Numbered from the stretch's first letter, positions 26,590 to 35,955 are shown. The stretch: 64,000 nucleotides of DNA from JBALVT01 sp036960305 (GCA_036960305.1 JBALWA010000018.1:1-64000); one strand, 5' to 3'. Notes: generated by a model from the sequence alone, not told the origin. Numbers and translations are program-made.

Positions 26590-28385
26590 CCTGGGGAGCC
26601 CTTGGGCGGGAAGTCCAGGCTGTCACGCAGGTCGCTGAGCTCTTGTGGGGAGGGGCCGGGAAAGGGCAATTTTTCCTCCTGCCTCCAGGACTCCACAGTG
26701 TCGTTGATCTGGGTCAGAAGCGCTTTATCTTCAACAGGCGTTTCAGATAGCTGCATGCTCTGGCCGGGCCCACTGAAAACAGCACCTGCGTTGTGTACGA
26801 TTTCTATCATCCGCAGGTTGATGTCTTCGGCGACGCCGAGGTAAACCTGGTAATCATTGGTTTTCACGCCGGCATCTATGCGAAGAAGGGCGGTGGCGTC
26901 TTCAATTTTCTCCAGCCGGACGCTCACAGTTTCCTGTAGTACCCTGGGGTGGGCATAGAATAGTGCGCGTATCTCAGCGAGGATGAAGCGCATTTGCTCT
27001 GCGCTGGTCAGTTGCAGGCGGATGTTATGGTAGTAGCGAATCCGATCACGCGCAGAAATGTTCTCCACATCATTGGAGGAAAATACCGAATTGGGAATGC
27101 TGACCTGTGTGCGATTCAGGGTGCGAATAACGGTAGAGCGCAGGCCTATTTCCTCTACGGTCCCCACGGTGGTGCCAAAGCGGCAAAAATCTCCCGGGTT
27201 TACGGGGCGGGCGGCATAGAGTGTGAGGGCTCCGATCAGGTTTTCCAGGGTTTTCTGCGCCGCCAGTGCCACGGCCAGGCTGCCGACGCCCAGGCCTGCG
27301 AGAATGGTAGACATGTTGTAACCAGCGGAATCCGCCCAGAATAGCGCAACCACGGTGGCCACCAGAATCTTGATTATTGTGGTCATTGGTTTTAACAGCG
27401 CGACGTATTGGGCGTTGCCGGCCCGCTCCATCTTGCGGATGTTATAGTCGCGGGTCAGTGAGAGTATGCCCATGAAGAGCACGGTAAAGGCGACATAATC
27501 CACGCCACTGGATTCCATCAATACCCTGGCTGTCAAGGACAGGCCCAGTTGGTCCACCAGTACTCTAGCGACGAATACGAAGATAAAAAAGCGCATGGGA
27601 CCGCGGAAAAAACGTTCGATACCCAGGGGAAAGCCGTTGGGTATCAACAGCGCAATTTTCATTACAAGGAAACTGATAAGCGACGCCAGAGGCCAGGCGA
27701 ATATAAAAAACAGCACAGTGGCGACTACTTGCCAGTTCGACATGCCCATAAATTTGAAGTCGGGCAACATGTCGCCCACACGGATCGCCAGGTCGCTGTA
27801 GCCTAATTCATCCCACATCTCGGGTATTTGGGCCACTGTGGCGTTGGACATTTTCCAGACTTTGCCACCTTGGCCGTCCGGTACGCGCTGCAGGTAGATG
27901 GGTATTTCACCCGTACTGATAACCACGGTGCCGATCTTATCGCGGTAACTGGGCAGGTCGTCGTTGAGGTCACCCTCGGGACTATCGCTGATTGAGGACA
28001 GGTTGACGATGTTTTGCTGGCCCCATACCAGGGCCAGGGCGCGCGCCAAGTTATCTTCGGTGAACTCCTCCAGGTCTTCTGGTAGGTACCTCATATCCAG
28101 GTAACTGCCGGCTTTGGCATAGTCTGCTTTGCGTATAGATTCGCGCAGACCAAGTAAGGTGGATAATGGTGTGGTTCCAGCCTCAATAGACTTGGGGTTG
28201 GACTGCTCTCTTTCTTCCACGAGGCGGTTGGCGACATCCTCTGCCTCGAGAACCTCGCGCATGGAGGTGTCTTTTGGAACCGGGGCATCCTGGGACCACA
28301 CAGGAGAGACCACGAACAGTAGCAGGCACGAAGCGGCCAAAACAAGTGTGCGAATCAGTGAATTAAATGAAAGCATCGTATTCAT
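26586..28385 (-). CDS. MscS-family mechanosensitive channel with periplasmic N-domain
   Basis: 599-aa membrane protein. An N-terminal signal peptide (about 1–31, ending VWSQDA) leads into a long periplasmic region (to about 205). Four or more transmembrane segments follow, then the MscS core. The pore helix pattern GLGVGSLAVALAAQKTLENL and the beta-domain SRNTQVSIPNS-like stretch (RTQVSIPNSVFSS) are recognisable. It should open under membrane tension in hypo-osmotic shock. It is larger than E. coli MscS (286 aa) and resembles YbdG/YnaI-like or larger members. Its start overlaps the tatC stop by ATGA, and its stop overlaps the ABC gene start. Confidence 0.87.
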   Translation of the reverse strand: MNTMLSFNSLIRTLVLAASCLLLFVVSPVWSQDAPVPKDTSMREVLEAEDVANRLVEEREQSNPKSIEAGTTPLSTLLGLRESIRKADYAKAGSYLDMRYLPEDLEEFTEDNLARALALVWGQQNIVNLSSISDSPEGDLNDDLPSYRDKIGTVVISTGEIPIYLQRVPDGQGGKVWKMSNATVAQIPEMWDELGYSDLAIRVGDMLPDFKFMGMSNWQVVATVLFFIFAWPLASLISFLVMKIALLIPNGFPLGIERFFRGPMRFFIFVFVARVLVDQLGLSLTARVLMESSGVDYVAFTVLFMGILSLTRDYNIRKMERAGNAQYVALLKPMTTIIKILVATVVALFWADSAGYNMSTILAGLGVGSLAVALAAQKTLENLIGALTLYAARPVNPGDFCRFGTTVGTVEEIGLRSTVIRTLNRTQVSIPNSVFSSNDVENISARDRIRYYHNIRLQLTSAEQMRFILAEIRALFYAHPRVLQETVSVRLEKIEDATALLRIDAGVKTNDYQVYLGVAEDINLRMIEIVHNAGAVFSGPGQSMQLSETPVEDKALLTQINDTVESWRQEEKLPFPGPSPQELSDLRDSLDFPPKGSPG

Positions 28386-29143
28386 ACAGCCTCGTTGTCA
28401 TTGTGTCCGTCCTGCTGCTGGGTGAAGCGGCCAATAAACACGCCAATTTCAAACAGTAACCACATCGGAATGGCCAGCAGGGATTGCGAGATAATATCCG
28501 GGGGCGTTAACAGCATGCCGAAAATGAAGCAGCCGACGACAATATAGGGGCGTTTTTTGGCCAATTCTTCCGCTGTGGTCACGCCAGACCAGATCATAAG
28601 CACTGCGGCAATGGGTATTTCGAACGCCAGCCCAAAAGCGAAGAAGAGCTTGAGTACAAAATTCAGATAGCTATTGATATCCGTCATCATGGTGATGTCT
28701 TCCGGCCCCACGCTGGTGAAGAAAGCAAAAATAAGGGGGAAAACCACAAAATAGGCAAAGGCAGCGCCGGCATAAAAGAGGAAGATACTGGACACGAGGA
28801 GCGGAATCGCCAGGCGTTTTTCATGCTTGTACATTCCCGGCGCGATAAAGCTCCAGATCTGGTAAAGAACATAAGGTATGGCGAGAAAGACGGCTGCCAC
28901 CAGGGTCAGTTTAAACGGCGTTAGAAAAGGGGAGGCCACCTCGGTGGCGATCATTGTTGCTCCCTCGGGCAGCAGTGCTCGCAGGGGCTGAGAAACAAAT
29001 TCGTAGATGTCATTGGCAAAGGCAAACAGGCCGATAAATACGATCAGAATTGCCAGCAGGCTGCGCAGCAATTTATCCCGCAATTCGGTGAGGTGGGCTA
29101 CCAGCGGCAGAGGTTGATCTGCCGGTTCCTCATCACTTGTCAT
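28382..29143 (-). CDS. tatC: Twin-arginine translocase subunit TatC
   Basis: Core of the Tat translocase, which binds the RR signal peptide of folded exported proteins. The 253 aa have six transmembrane helices and the hallmark segments HLTELRDKLLRSL near the N-terminus and FIAPGMYKHEKR. The start ATG at 29143 lies 11 bases inside tatB, so translation is coupled; longer readings to 29218 are not supported. tatA-tatB-tatC order is standard. The mscS start overlaps its stop. Confidence 0.96.
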   Translation of the reverse strand: MTSDEEPADQPLPLVAHLTELRDKLLRSLLAILIVFIGLFAFANDIYEFVSQPLRALLPEGATMIATEVASPFLTPFKLTLVAAVFLAIPYVLYQIWSFIAPGMYKHEKRLAIPLLVSSIFLFYAGAAFAYFVVFPLIFAFFTSVGPEDITMMTDINSYLNFVLKLFFAFGLAFEIPIAAVLMIWSGVTTAEELAKKRPYIVVGCFIFGMLLTPPDIISQSLLAIPMWLLFEIGVFIGRFTQQQDGHNDNEAV

Positions 29144-29468
29144 TACTTGTCTCTTTTGATTGCCGGCTGGCGGCAGTTGCCGGATCGTCAAGCACAGACT
29201 GATGCAGTGGCGTGGCAATATCGTTGATTTCGCTGCTTATACTATTCGCCTCACTCTGAAGTTCCTGCCCAGTTTTTTTCAACTCCTGCAGTACGGCATC
29301 GTTGTGTAATTCCTGCTCAACTTCACGCTTGATATCGGTGAAGCCTCTTTTTATCCGGTTCAGCCAGAGACTGCCCGTACGTATAGCGCCGGGCAGGCGT
29401 TCTGGTCCTATAACCAACAAACTCACCACCGCAATGATGATGAGTTCAGCAAAGCCGATATCAAACAT
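29133..29468 (-). CDS. tatB: Sec-independent translocase protein TatB
   Basis: 111-aa single-span protein: MFDIGFAELIIIAVVSLLVIGPERLPGAIR gives a transmembrane helix followed by the Gly-Pro-Glu hinge and an amphipathic helix, then a charged tail with likely coiled coil. It forms the receptor complex with TatC. It overlaps tatC by 11 bases and lies nine bases from tatA. Confidence 0.95.
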   Translation of the reverse strand: MFDIGFAELIIIAVVSLLVIGPERLPGAIRTGSLWLNRIKRGFTDIKREVEQELHNDAVLQELKKTGQELQSEANSISSEINDIATPLHQSVLDDPATAASRQSKETSNDK

Positions 29469-29476
29469 CGGGCGAT

Positions 29477-29692
29477 CTACTTATCTTTCTCAGAGTCACC
29501 GGGTGCCTGCTCGGCAGAGCTCTCCGTGTCTTTGTCAGCACTGTCGTCATCAGTCTGCATACTTTTGCGAAACCCCTTGACGGCGCTGCCCAAATCTCCA
29601 CCGAGGTTTCTCAGTCGCTTGGTTCCAAACAACATGATGACAATGGCCAAAATAATGAGCAACTGCCAAACACTGATTCCACCAATACCCAT
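29477..29692 (-). CDS. tatA: Sec-independent translocase protein TatA
   Basis: 71-aa pore-forming Tat subunit. A hydrophobic helix (SVWQLLIILAIVIMLFGTKRL) leads into the FGTKRLRNLGGDLG hinge and amphipathic helix and an acidic tail. I chose the ATG at 29692, with AGGAG six bases upstream, over the ATG at 29713, which would add seven residues and overlap the end of hisE. It follows hisE in the same direction with 21 bases between. Confidence 0.95.
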   Translation of the reverse strand: MGIGGISVWQLLIILAIVIMLFGTKRLRNLGGDLGSAVKGFRKSMQTDDDSADKDTESSAEQAPGDSEKDK

Positions 29693-29713
29693 TTCTATCT
29701 CCTGTTTTTCCAA

Positions 29714-30052
29714 TTATGCATTTGAATCGTCCCGCGCTGCTTTTTCGGCCAGCCCGGAGATGTCGAAGCGTTTTCGCAGTACCTCCAATACCTCATCGGC
29801 ATTGGCATCCAGGTGTGACAGCATCACCATACAATGGAACCAGAGATCCGCAGTTTCGGCGACCACCGCGCTGCGGTCTCCAGAGTTCTCGGCATCCTTT
29901 GCGGCTAGAATAACTTCCGTTGCCTCTTCGCCCACCTTTTCCAGAATCTTGTTCAGGCCCTTCTTATGCAGGCTGGCAACGTAGGACTGTTCCGGGTCTG
30001 CGCGGCGGCGCTGTTCCAGGATGAGACCTAGTTGGTCGAGGACGTCACTCAT
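29714..30052 (-). CDS. hisE: Phosphoribosyl-ATP pyrophosphatase
   Basis: Second step of histidine synthesis: PRPP-ATP (phosphoribosyl-ATP) to phosphoribosyl-AMP. The MazG-like fold is evident from EKVGEEATEVILAAKD and ETADLWFH with the Mg-binding acids. I chose the ATG at 30052 (112 aa, MSDVLDQLG), which has GGAGG five bases upstream, inside the last codons of hisI. Overlap of the two genes by eight bases suggests coupling. Confidence 0.94.
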   Translation of the reverse strand: MSDVLDQLGLILEQRRRADPEQSYVASLHKKGLNKILEKVGEEATEVILAAKDAENSGDRSAVVAETADLWFHCMVMLSHLDANADEVLEVLRKRFDISGLAEKAARDDSNA

Positions 30053-30449
30053 CATTGCCTCCGTAAATCTCATCTGGCGATTTTATGACATCGTCTGTGG
30101 AGAGCCACTGATTATCGTCCAGTTTGCGGTAAAAGCAGTTGCGTCTACCCGTATGGCAGGCAATGCCACCGACTTGCTCCACCTTCATCAACACGGCGTC
30201 TGCATCGCAATCGATGCGCAATTCTTTCAGTTGCTGCACATGCCCGGACTCCTCGCCTTTGCGCCACAGAGCCTGGCGTGAGCGGGACCAGTAAATAGCG
30301 CGCCCTTCCTGTGCGGTAAGTTCCAGTGCTTCCCGGTTCATCCAGGCCAGCATTAATACCTCCCCAGATTTCCAGTCCTGTGCGATGGCTGGAATAAGCC
30401 CCTGCTCATTCCACTTCAACTCCCCGGAGATGTTCATTGCTTTGTTCAT
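30045..30449 (-). CDS. hisI: Phosphoribosyl-AMP cyclohydrolase
   Basis: Third step of histidine synthesis, opening the purine ring of PR-AMP. The 134 aa carry the conserved metal residues in DCDADA and the downstream CHTGRRNCF cysteines. hisI and hisE are separate genes here; enterics have them fused. The start is at 30449; an in-frame ATG at 30437 is an alternative. A 7-bp inverted repeat (CCCTGTG at 30461, CACAGGG at 30482) lies in the leader. hisI is followed by hisE and the tat genes in one minus-strand run. Confidence 0.95.
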   Translation of the reverse strand: MNKAMNISGELKWNEQGLIPAIAQDWKSGEVLMLAWMNREALELTAQEGRAIYWSRSRQALWRKGEESGHVQQLKELRIDCDADAVLMKVEQVGGIACHTGRRNCFYRKLDDNQWLSTDDVIKSPDEIYGGNDE

Positions 30450-30502
30450 TTGATATTAGTCCCTGTGGACGCGCATTATGGCACAGGGTGGGGATATTCT
30501 CA

Positions 30503-32152
30503 TTAGCTGCTGTCGGGGCCAGTCAGCAGCAGTGCCGCACCGATTCCGGCGAGTATCCAGGCTGTGCCCGGGATGTCCGCCAACTGTTGCCAGCCTCCGG
30601 GGCTGGCGACGATGCCCGCGGCTACCAGTAATGTAATGGCGGCAACATAGCGTCTCCTACGCCGCGGGCGAGCAATACGTTCATTTTCCAGCCGGTTCAG
30701 CTGGCGCTGCTCACTGCTGGATATTTGATCCAGCGCCCTGGGTTGTTGCAGGCTTTCCAGCACGGCGTCGGGTAGCTGCGGTAATTGCTCCAGCCAGGAA
30801 GGCGCGTGACGTTGTAATCGCTTGAATAGGGTTTGGGGTGAGTAGCGTTCCTGTACCCAGTGCTCAAGAAAAGGCTGTGCTGTGTCCCAGAGGTTCAAGT
30901 CGGGGTAAAGCTGCCTTCCCAGCCCCTCGATGTTTAGCAGCGTTTTTTGTAGTAAAACCAGGGATGGCTGTACTTCCATATCAAACCGCCTGGCAGTTTG
31001 AAACAGGTAAATCAGCAGCTGGCCAAAAGAAATTTCGCTGATGGGGCGCTCGAATACAGGCTCGCACACGGCCCGCATCGCAGATTCAAAGTCCTGTACG
31101 CGAGTGTCCGATGGCACCCAGCCACACTCCACATGCAGTTGTGCCACCTCGTGGTAATCGCGCTGGAAAATGCCCAGCAGGTTGCGCGCAAGATAGTATT
31201 GGTCTGAGTTGCTCAGGCAACCGATAATCGCGCAGTCTACAGCGATGTATGTGGGGTCAGCAGGGTCACTTGCGTCGACAAAAATATTTCCCGGGTGCAT
31301 GTCCGCATGAAAAAAGCTATCGCGAAAAACCTGGGTGAAGAAAATCTCTACACCACGTTCAGCCAGCAATTTCAGGTCCACACCCTTGGATTTCAAGGTT
31401 GCCATGTCAGTAACCGGTATGCCGGAGATACGCTCCATGGTGAAGACATTGCGGCAGGTGTAATCCCAATAAACTTCGGGTACATACAGTAGTTTGCTGT
31501 CGGCGAAGTTGCGCCGTAACTGGGAGGCATTGGCGGCCTCCCTGCCCATATCCAGTTCGTCCAGAATGGTAGTTTCGTAATCATTAACCACTTCAACCGG
31601 TCGTAGCCTGCGTCCGTCCGGGACATATTTATGTACCAAGCGCGCCAAAGTCTGCATCAGGGCGATGTCCTGCCTGATGACCGGTGCAATATCCGGGCGC
31701 ACCACTTTGACGACAACCTGTTCTCCACTGTGCAAAGTCGCAGCGTGAATCTGTGCCACCGATGCCGATGCCATCGGCGTTGCCGAAAACTCCGCGAACA
31801 ACTCAGCAATGGGCTTAGCCAGCGCCTGTTCTATGATGGCTATCGATTGTTGCTCGGGAAAGGGCGGGACGTCATCCTGTAATCTGGCAAGCTCATCGGC
31901 AATATCTTCCGGTAGCAGATCACGGCGGGTTGAGAGCATCTGGCCGAACTTGATGAATACCGGTCCCAATTCCTCTAGCGCCTTGCGCAATCGGACGCCT
32001 CGCGACAAATCGGGTGCACTCCACAGTCGCCAGGGGGATAGCAGCAGAGCCGTTCGCGCGAGGAACGGGAGGGAATCTGTATTGATGAACTCGTCGAGTC
32101 GATAGCGGCCAACGGTGCGAACTATTTTTAGCAGACGGGCAATGCGCGACAT
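30503..32152 (-). CDS. ubiB: Ubiquinone biosynthesis kinase-like protein UbiB
   Basis: Atypical kinase/ATPase of the ABC1/ADCK family required for ubiquinone synthesis. 549 aa. The UbiB-specific KFGQ motif (KxGQ) is at residues 68–71 within GPVFIKFGQMLSTRRDLLP; later come the kinase-like nucleotide-binding patches (VVVKVVRP, HADMHPGNIF). Two C-terminal transmembrane helices follow a basic RRRRR stretch. It lies directly after ubiJ and ubiE. Confidence 0.95.
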   Translation of the reverse strand: MSRIARLLKIVRTVGRYRLDEFINTDSLPFLARTALLLSPWRLWSAPDLSRGVRLRKALEELGPVFIKFGQMLSTRRDLLPEDIADELARLQDDVPPFPEQQSIAIIEQALAKPIAELFAEFSATPMASASVAQIHAATLHSGEQVVVKVVRPDIAPVIRQDIALMQTLARLVHKYVPDGRRLRPVEVVNDYETTILDELDMGREAANASQLRRNFADSKLLYVPEVYWDYTCRNVFTMERISGIPVTDMATLKSKGVDLKLLAERGVEIFFTQVFRDSFFHADMHPGNIFVDASDPADPTYIAVDCAIIGCLSNSDQYYLARNLLGIFQRDYHEVAQLHVECGWVPSDTRVQDFESAMRAVCEPVFERPISEISFGQLLIYLFQTARRFDMEVQPSLVLLQKTLLNIEGLGRQLYPDLNLWDTAQPFLEHWVQERYSPQTLFKRLQRHAPSWLEQLPQLPDAVLESLQQPRALDQISSSEQRQLNRLENERIARPRRRRRYVAAITLLVAAGIVASPGGWQQLADIPGTAWILAGIGAALLLTGPDSS

Positions 32153-32160
32153 GGGGCTAC

Positions 32161-32802
32161 CTAGCTGTTCCTTTGCTGCATGCGTTTTTGCAAGCGGTCG
32201 GTACGTGACTGCAGGCGTTCGGTGCGAAGTGACAGTTCCTGTATGTCTCGATAAAAATCTTCCAGTTCCAGGCGGGGGGGGCTTAAGCGGGCTTCTTCGT
32301 GGATAAATTCCTCCAATTGGCGAAGCAGGCTATCCGATGCATGCTGCCCCCAGCTGAACGCGCCGCGCAATATTTGTGCAAGCTGGTGCCCTGCAACGTC
32401 CCCCAGGGTGTTGACCAGGGGTGCCTCCCAATCCATATCCAGTTTGCCGATAATTTGCTGTAGCTCTATCAGCGGAGCACTGTCGCCGTCGATAGCCAGC
32501 TTGCCGTTGATCAGGCTGGCCGCCGGATCTGCGGAAGCGGCGAGCTCAGTGAAATCTGAGGCCTTCCCTCGCACGGTTGTTGTTATCTCGCCCTCGTAAA
32601 TTCCCATTAAGCGAATGCCGCGGCCACCTGCCTCAAGATAGAGATCAATCTCAGGTGCGGTGCACTCCAGCTTAAAAACGCAATCCTGCAGTTCGGCCAG
32701 TTCCTTTTTAGCTTGCGGTGCCAATTGCAGGGCTCGGTTTATGCCCGTTTCCAGCGTGGCCAGAGCAGCTGTATGGAGCGTTGGGTTGATAGCGCTGGGC
32801 AT
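32161..32802 (-). CDS. ubiJ: Ubiquinone biosynthesis accessory factor UbiJ
   Basis: 213-aa soluble protein with an SCP2 sterol/lipid-carrier domain (about 15–120) and a C-terminal coiled coil (about 165–213, rich in RLQSRTDRLQKRM). UbiJ binds ubiquinone intermediates and organises the Ubi metabolon with UbiK. The start ATG overlaps the ubiE stop (TGATG). Nine bases separate it from ubiB. The UbiE-UbiJ-UbiB order is the usual one in gammaproteobacteria. Confidence 0.93.
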   Translation of the reverse strand: MPSAINPTLHTAALATLETGINRALQLAPQAKKELAELQDCVFKLECTAPEIDLYLEAGGRGIRLMGIYEGEITTTVRGKASDFTELAASADPAASLINGKLAIDGDSAPLIELQQIIGKLDMDWEAPLVNTLGDVAGHQLAQILRGAFSWGQHASDSLLRQLEEFIHEEARLSPPRLELEDFYRDIQELSLRTERLQSRTDRLQKRMQQRNS

Positions 32803-33551
32803 CAGGCTTTGATGCCCTTATGCAGGGCGACGACACCACCGGTCATATTGTGGTACTCGCAGCGACTGAAGCCAGCGTCTTCCATCATGTCTTTGAGGGT
32901 CTCCTGGTCGGGGTGCATACGAATCGATTCGGCCAGATACTGGTAGCTGTCGCTGTCGTTGGCCACCACCTTACCCAGTACGGGCAAGATCTTGAAAGAG
33001 TAGGTGTCGTATGCCTTGCCCAGCAGTTCATTCCTGGGCTTGGAGAACTCCAGTACCAGTAGTCGGCCGCCTGGCTTTAGAACGCGCAACATGGAGCGCA
33101 GCGCCTGGTCTTTGTCAGTGACGTTGCGCAAACCGAAGGCGATGGTGATGCAGTCAAAACTCTTGTCCGGGAAGGGCAGGTCCTGGGCATCAGCCTGTAC
33201 GCATTCGATGTTGGCGTATCTACCCGTGTCGAGAAGTTTGTCTCGCCCGACCTTCAGCATCGAGTCGTTGATGTCGGCAAGTATGACTTTACCCTCTGGC
33301 CCGACGATATCGGCGAAACGTGCAGCCAAATCGCCTGTGCCGCCGGCGATGTCCAGCACGGCATTGCCTTTACGTACGCCGCTAAGCTCGATGGTGAAGC
33401 GTTTCCAGATCCGGTGGATGCCCCCGGACATCAGGTCGTTCATAAGGTCGTAACGCGCTGCCACAGAATGAAAGACGCCGGCCACCATGTCGGCCTTGGC
33501 TTCTGTTTCCACTTCTTTATAGCCGAAATGTGTGGTCTCTTTCTCGCTCAT
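32802..33551 (-). CDS. ubiE: Ubiquinone/menaquinone C-methyltransferase UbiE
   Basis: SAM-dependent methyltransferase, 249 aa, that methylates the demethylated benzoquinol (and menaquinone) ring. Motif I VLDIAGGTGDLAARF and the UbiE signature (NVTDKDQALRSMLRVLKPGG) are clear. The start ATG at 33551 gives MSEKETTHFGYKEV, the family start; the reading upstream to 33755 passes into the next intergenic region and is not supported. A candidate -10 (TACAAT, minus, 33587–33582) lies 31 bases ahead, with no good -35. Confidence 0.95.
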   Translation of the reverse strand: MSEKETTHFGYKEVETEAKADMVAGVFHSVAARYDLMNDLMSGGIHRIWKRFTIELSGVRKGNAVLDIAGGTGDLAARFADIVGPEGKVILADINDSMLKVGRDKLLDTGRYANIECVQADAQDLPFPDKSFDCITIAFGLRNVTDKDQALRSMLRVLKPGGRLLVLEFSKPRNELLGKAYDTYSFKILPVLGKVVANDSDSYQYLAESIRMHPDQETLKDMMEDAGFSRCEYHNMTGGVVALHKGIKA

Positions 33552-33618
33552 GCTGTCTCCGCCCGTGGGTTTTCGCAGCATATTGTAGCGCGATGTGGGC
33601 CTGTGTGTACTGTGTGGT

Positions 33619-33639
33619 AAAAGAAGGCCGCCGGGGCCT
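33619..33639 (-). terminator. Possible terminator of the hslVU–DUF971 unit
   Basis: On the minus strand AGGCC, loop CCGGC and GGCCT form a 5-bp GC stem followed by TCTTTT, 14 bases after the stop codon of the DUF971 gene. Short stem, so moderate support. Confidence 0.5.
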
Positions 33640-33652
33640 GTGTTGGCTCGTT

Positions 33653-34045
33653 TTACAGCCCCAGTTTTATGACCTGCACATCGGGGTCTCGCTGGGCACC
33701 GCTTTCTGCCAGACGGTCCAGATAGCTTTGCCACCTGGTAGTCTGCTGGGTGCACAGCTCATGTAGGTAGGACCAGGAGTAAAGGCCGGTGTCGTGGTCG
33801 TCATCGAAGACCAGTTGCAGGGCATAGTTACCGACAGGCTTGATGGCTGTGATAGCGACGTTGACCTTTCCTGTTTGCAGCACTTCCTGTCCCGGTCCGT
33901 GGCCCTTGACCTCAGCCGAGGGCGAGTAGACTCTCAGGTACTCACAGCTGAGGGTGTAATTTCCACCATCTTCATAGGCCAGATCCAGTGTTCGGGATTT
34001 GGCATGTAGCTTGATGCTGACGGGTTTGTGGGCGTTTTCAGTCAT
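33653..34045 (-). CDS. DUF971 (gamma-butyrobetaine-hydroxylase N-domain-like) protein
   Basis: 130-aa small protein of the DUF971/GBBH-like N-terminal domain family, which often lies next to hslU or in Fe-S-related contexts. The domain covers nearly the whole protein, with patterns SCEYLRVYSPSAEV and the conserved ending ELCTQQTTRWQSYLD. The function is unknown; in eukaryotic enzymes the related domain binds zinc, but I cannot identify a complete zinc site here. It is 11 bases downstream of hslU, in the same unit. Confidence 0.78.
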   Translation of the reverse strand: MTENAHKPVSIKLHAKSRTLDLAYEDGGNYTLSCEYLRVYSPSAEVKGHGPGQEVLQTGKVNVAITAIKPVGNYALQLVFDDDHDTGLYSWSYLHELCTQQTTRWQSYLDRLAESGAQRDPDVQVIKLGL

Positions 34046-34056
34046 TATTTTCTCTG

Positions 34057-35379
34057 TTACAAAATAAAGCGGGACAGGTCTTCATCCTCGCTTAGTTCCT
34101 GTAGCTGCAGGTTGACGAAATCACTGTCGATCATCAGTTTTTCGCCCTGTAAGCCGGTATCTGCCGCATCAAATGAGGCTTCCTCCAGCAGGCGCTCCAT
34201 GACGGTGTGCAGTCTTCTGGCGCCTATGTTTTCGGTCTTCTCATTTACCTGCCAGGCCAGCTCGGCGATCCTGCGCAGTCCGTCGGCGCTGAACTCGGTC
34301 TCCAGCCCCTCGGTGGCCAAAAGTGCCTGGTATTGCTCCGTGAGCGAAGCATCCGGTTCAGTGAGAATACGCTCGAAGTCCTCCGGGGTAAGTGCTGAGA
34401 GCTCCACTCTGATGGGTAGTCTGCCCTGCAGTTCGGGGATCAGGTCTGAGGGCTTGGCCAGATGAAAGGCGCCAGAGGCAATAAACAGAATGTGATCCGT
34501 TTTGATCATGCCGTGCTTGGTGCTGACCGTTGAGCCTTCGATAATAGGCAGTAGATCTCGCTGCACACCCTCTCTGGAGACATCGGCTCCAGCGCCCTCA
34601 CTGCGCTTGGCCACCTTGTCCAGTTCGTCAATAAAAACAATACCGGTTTGCTCAGCGGCAGTAACGGCCCGTTGCTTCAGCTCTTCCTCGTTGACCATGT
34701 GTGCGGCCTCTTCGTCGCACAGTGCAGCAAAAGCGTCTTTGACGGGCATCTTGCGGCTTTTTTTCTGTTCTTTCGACATATTGGAAAACATGCCCTGGAG
34801 CTGGTTGGTCATTTCTTCCATGCCAGGGGGCGCCATGATTTCCACACCGGCTGCCCGGCTGCTGAGCTCCACCTCGACTTCCTTGTCGTCGAGGTCGCCC
34901 TCTCGCAGTTTTTTGCGCAGCAACTGCCGGGTTGTGGAGTTGCTGTCGACTGCGGTATCGCGGGCGGGGGGGAGGAGGACGTCCAGAATCCGTTCCTCGG
35001 CAGCTTCTTCTGCCCGAAAACGGACCTTTTCCACTTCCTGCTCGCGGAACATCTTTACAGCCATATCGACCAGGTCGCGGATAATCGACTCGACATCCCG
35101 GCCAACATAGCCAACTTCAGTGAACTTGGTAGCTTCGACCTTGATAAAGGGTGCGTTGGCGAGTTTGGCCAGGCGGCGGGCAATTTCAGTCTTACCTACG
35201 CCCGTGGGGCCTATCATCAAAATGTTTTTAGGGGTGATTTCTGCCCTGAGCTCATCGGACAGTTGCATACGGCGCCAGCGGTTACGCAGTGCAATTGCGA
35301 CCGCGCGCTTGGCACTGTCCTGGCCGATGATGTGCTTGTCGAGCTCGTGTACTATCTCGCGGGGAGTCATATTTGACAT
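34057..35379 (-). CDS. hslU: ATP-dependent protease ATPase subunit HslU
   Basis: AAA+ unfoldase of the HslUV (ClpYQ) protease. 440 aa: Walker A GPTGVGKTEIARRL (about residue 55), an I-domain insertion (about 110–240), Walker B IVFIDELDKV, sensor regions, and the C-terminal LSRFIL tail that inserts into HslV to activate it. The start is at 35379, with AGG seven bases upstream; a second ATG at 35370 is less favoured. It lies eight bases after hslV and is heat-shock regulated by the promoter upstream of hslV. Confidence 0.96.
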   Translation of the reverse strand: MSNMTPREIVHELDKHIIGQDSAKRAVAIALRNRWRRMQLSDELRAEITPKNILMIGPTGVGKTEIARRLAKLANAPFIKVEATKFTEVGYVGRDVESIIRDLVDMAVKMFREQEVEKVRFRAEEAAEERILDVLLPPARDTAVDSNSTTRQLLRKKLREGDLDDKEVEVELSSRAAGVEIMAPPGMEEMTNQLQGMFSNMSKEQKKSRKMPVKDAFAALCDEEAAHMVNEEELKQRAVTAAEQTGIVFIDELDKVAKRSEGAGADVSREGVQRDLLPIIEGSTVSTKHGMIKTDHILFIASGAFHLAKPSDLIPELQGRLPIRVELSALTPEDFERILTEPDASLTEQYQALLATEGLETEFSADGLRRIAELAWQVNEKTENIGARRLHTVMERLLEEASFDAADTGLQGEKLMIDSDFVNLQLQELSEDEDLSRFIL

Positions 35380-35387
35380 GCTTGGGC

Positions 35388-35927
35388 CTAAAATTCCAAT
35401 TGTTCGATGGTTTGATTGTGGTTGGTGTAGATGCAGATATCGCCGGCAATACCCAGTCCTTTCTCGACAATACTGCGGGCGTCAAGGTCGGTATTGTCGA
35501 GGAGTGCACGGGCGGCAGATTGGGCGAATGGGCCACCCGAGCCAATGGCGATCAGATTGTCCTCAGGCTCAATGACGTCGCCATTACCCGTGATAACCAG
35601 TGAGGTTTTCTTGTCGGCAACGGCCAGTAAGGCCTCCAGTTGGCGAAGCGAGCGCTCGGTGCGCCAGGCCTTTGCCAGTTCTACAGCTGCGCGTACCAGG
35701 TGCCCCTGGTGTTTTTCCAGCTGGGCCTCAAAAAGCTCGAATAAGGTGAAGGCATCGGCGGTTCCGCCGGCAAACCCAGCGATGACCTGATCTTTGTGCA
35801 GGCGCCGAACTTTACGGGCGTTGCCCTTCATTATCGTGTTGCCCATGGATACCTGACCGTCGCCGCCGATAACAACGCTGTTGCCCCGGCGTACCGAGAG
35901 TATGGTTGTGCCTCTATATTGTTCCAA
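35388..35927 (-). CDS. hslV: ATP-dependent protease peptidase subunit HslV
   Basis: Proteasome-like threonine peptidase. At 179 aa it carries a six-residue pro-sequence (MEQYRG) before the catalytic TTILSVRR, so the mature enzyme starts at the N-terminal threonine after cleavage. E. coli HslV has only the initiator Met before it. Lys and Ser/Gly positions of the family (GGDGQVSMG, GFAGGTADAF) are intact. The start codon is TTG at 35927 with AGGAG seven bases upstream. It heads the hslV-hslU-DUF971 unit. Confidence 0.95.
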   Translation of the reverse strand: MEQYRGTTILSVRRGNSVVIGGDGQVSMGNTIMKGNARKVRRLHKDQVIAGFAGGTADAFTLFELFEAQLEKHQGHLVRAAVELAKAWRTERSLRQLEALLAVADKKTSLVITGNGDVIEPEDNLIAIGSGGPFAQSAARALLDNTDLDARSIVEKGLGIAGDICIYTNHNQTIEQLEF

Positions 35928-35955
35928 TGTTGATCTCCTGCGGTCTGTCTTGCAG